DNA of 6,253 bases from Sphingomonas sp. (lineage in GTDB: Bacteria > Pseudomonadota > Alphaproteobacteria > Sphingomonadales > Sphingomonadaceae), in NCBI GenBank assembly GCA_030824725.1, contig JAPJRE010000247.1:1-6253 (forward strand), in the 5' to 3' direction. Position 1 is the first letter of the stretch. Every line of letters starts with the position of its first letter. Both the position numbers and the translations under genes were made by a program. Of this stretch, positions 5,216 to 6,253 are shown one piece after another. The notes beneath the pieces are model-generated. The model had not been told where the DNA came from. It did no database searches and saw only the letters and a list, made by a program, of their open reading frames with translations.

Positions 5216-6253
5216 TTATTGGGGAAGCGGCGCGCGGGCGGCCGCGTCCGGTGCATCGTGGAGCCGCAGATAGAGCATGCTCCCTGCCGGTGCGGGCACC
5301 GCGATCATGCTCCCGACAAAGCCGAGCGGAACCGGCGTCGAGCGCGCGAAATCGGGCGAGTCGCTCAACGCAGCTACGACGAACAGGTCCTGCCCGGTAA
5401 GCGTGCAGGGGGCGTCGTCGGTCGGGCACTTCCATCCGGTCAGCAGCGGCAGCCGGGCGAGGGTGACGAGTGGCTGCCAGTCGCCGGGCGTGCCGTCCTG
5501 CACCAGCCGAAAGCGCAGCGGCCCGGCGATCCCGGCGCCGAGCAGCGCGCGCGGCGTGAAATGCGCGACCACCACGTCGCCGCCGACCCGCTGCAACGCG
5601 CCGTCGCGGAAGCCGAGGCGCGCGCTTGGGCCCTCGATACCGGCGATCTCGACCGTGCCGCTATCGCTGAGCGACCCGCGCGTGACCTTGAACGAGAAGT
5701 CGATCGCGGCATCGGCAGCCAGCACGCCGTCGGGCAGGGTGATCGGCAAGGCGCCTGTGGCGGGCTTGCCGCTTGCTGCCCGGCTGAGCAAGCTCGCCAT
5801 GGGGCGCGGCGCGGTCGCGCGGACCGCCAGCTTGACGCTGCGCCCGTCGCGCAGCCGCACCACTGCATCGCCGTCGCCGGCCGGGCTCGCGCCCTCGGCG
5901 GTCATCGTCAGCCGGTCGCCGTCGCTGTCGCGCGAGAGGGCACCGGCCGCAAAGTGCAGCCCGCGCCAGTCGAGCCCCGCCACCTGGTCGAGCCGCGCGC
6001 CTTCGAGCACGCCGTCGCGATCGCCCTCATGAATGACGAAGTGCTCGATCCGGCTCGCCTCCAGCCGCGCGACCAGCGGGATGGTGTCCGGCGGGGCGGC
6101 GCCGAAGCGGGCGATGTTCAGGGTCAGCGTGCCGGGCTTCACGTCCTTGAGCCGCAGCGCCATCGTCAGCTCGTCCTGGCCAGTCACCTTGAACGGCACC
6201 GGCGTGCGCGTACCGGCGGCGTCGCTCAGCGCGATCTGGCTGACGCAGAACGC
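5216..6253 (-). CDS. C-terminal part of a large uncharacterised protein
   Basis: The frame is open to the right edge, so the N-terminus is missing; 345 residues are visible, beginning AFCVSQIALSDAAGT. I do not recognise a domain. The sequence is rich in alternating hydrophobic and polar residues and Gly/Asp turns, with no membrane span, which suggests a beta-rich protein, possibly cell-surface or exported. Near the end, WKCPTDDAPCTLTGQDLF (about 265-282) has two cysteines seven residues apart that could form a disulfide in the periplasm or outside. This is followed by a tail resembling PVPLGFVGSMIAVPAPAG and LYLRLHDAP. I recall similar tails in sphingomonad hypothetical proteins but cannot name a family. 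Third positions are strongly G or C, like the Kdo genes and unlike the xylanase. It ends 114 nt before the xylanase on the same strand; the gap, the inverted repeats and the GC contrast argue against a single operon. Confidence 0.75.
   Translation of the reverse strand, partial: AFCVSQIALSDAAGTRTPVPFKVTGQDELTMALRLKDVKPGTLTLNIARFGAAPPDTIPLVARLEASRIEHFVIHEGDRDGVLEGARLDQVAGLDWRGLHFAAGALSRDSDGDRLTMTAEGASPAGDGDAVVRLRDGRSVKLAVRATAPRPMASLLSRAASGKPATGALPITLPDGVLAADAAIDFSFKVTRGSLSDSGTVEIAGIEGPSARLGFRDGALQRVGGDVVVAHFTPRALLGAGIAGPLRFRLVQDGTPGDWQPLVTLARLPLLTGWKCPTDDAPCTLTGQDLFVVAALSDSPDFARSTPVPLGFVGSMIAVPAPAGSMLYLRLHDAPDAAARAPLPQ

Noticed and set aside
5277..6032. Plus-strand open frame of 251 residues
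   Set aside because: It is antisense to the right-edge gene and rich in Ser, Pro and Arg. The minus frame has the better third-position GC bias.
1..6253. CRISPR array, tRNA, rRNA, transposase, phage or toxin-antitoxin module
   Set aside because: No regularly spaced repeats, cloverleaf-like sequences, transposase motifs or terminal repeats were seen on either strand.

Overview
The window looks like chromosomal DNA from a high-GC alphaproteobacterium, most likely a sphingomonad (Sphingomonas or a close relative). This rests on the strong GC bias at third codon positions, a Kdo operon with a metal-type KdsA, two divergent GGAAC-N16-CGTT-like promoters of the alphaproteobacterial general stress sigma factor EcfG, and a large secreted-type orphan protein of a style I associate with sphingomonads. 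The genus is an inference; there is no rRNA or tRNA here to settle it.

Left part (1-468): the 5' end of an unidentified minus-strand gene enters from the left edge and appears to change reading frame at a run of seven G. It is followed by about 300 bases without a convincing gene. That stretch carries a 19-bp imperfect palindrome and a possible -10 element upstream of the Kdo operon.

Centre (469-3621, plus strand): a compact three-gene operon of ulosonic-acid metabolism. It holds kdsD (arabinose-5-phosphate isomerase), a two-domain protein joining a NeuA/KdsB-like CMP-sugar cytidylyltransferase to an RraA-type pyruvate-aldolase domain, and kdsA (Kdo-8-phosphate synthase, metal-dependent type). 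The first two genes overlap by 8 nt and the third follows after 11 nt. Together they would turn ribulose-5-phosphate into Kdo-8-phosphate and activate an ulosonate with CTP. The phosphatase KdsC is not in the window, and the RraA-like domain is unexpected in this setting.

Next (3634-4379): a small DUF3072 gene (minus) and a 17-cysteine four-helix copper-storage protein (plus) diverge from a 131-nt spacer. Each has an EcfG-type promoter about 30-40 nt ahead of its start codon, so the pair is probably induced together in the general stress response.

Right part (4427-6253, minus strand): a secreted GH11 endo-1,4-beta-xylanase of clearly lower GC than its neighbours, probably acquired by transfer. 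It lies downstream of the 3' end of a large uncharacterised protein that runs off the right edge. Two inverted repeats lie in the 114-nt gap before the xylanase and may be regulatory. GC-rich hairpins sit between both convergent gene pairs.
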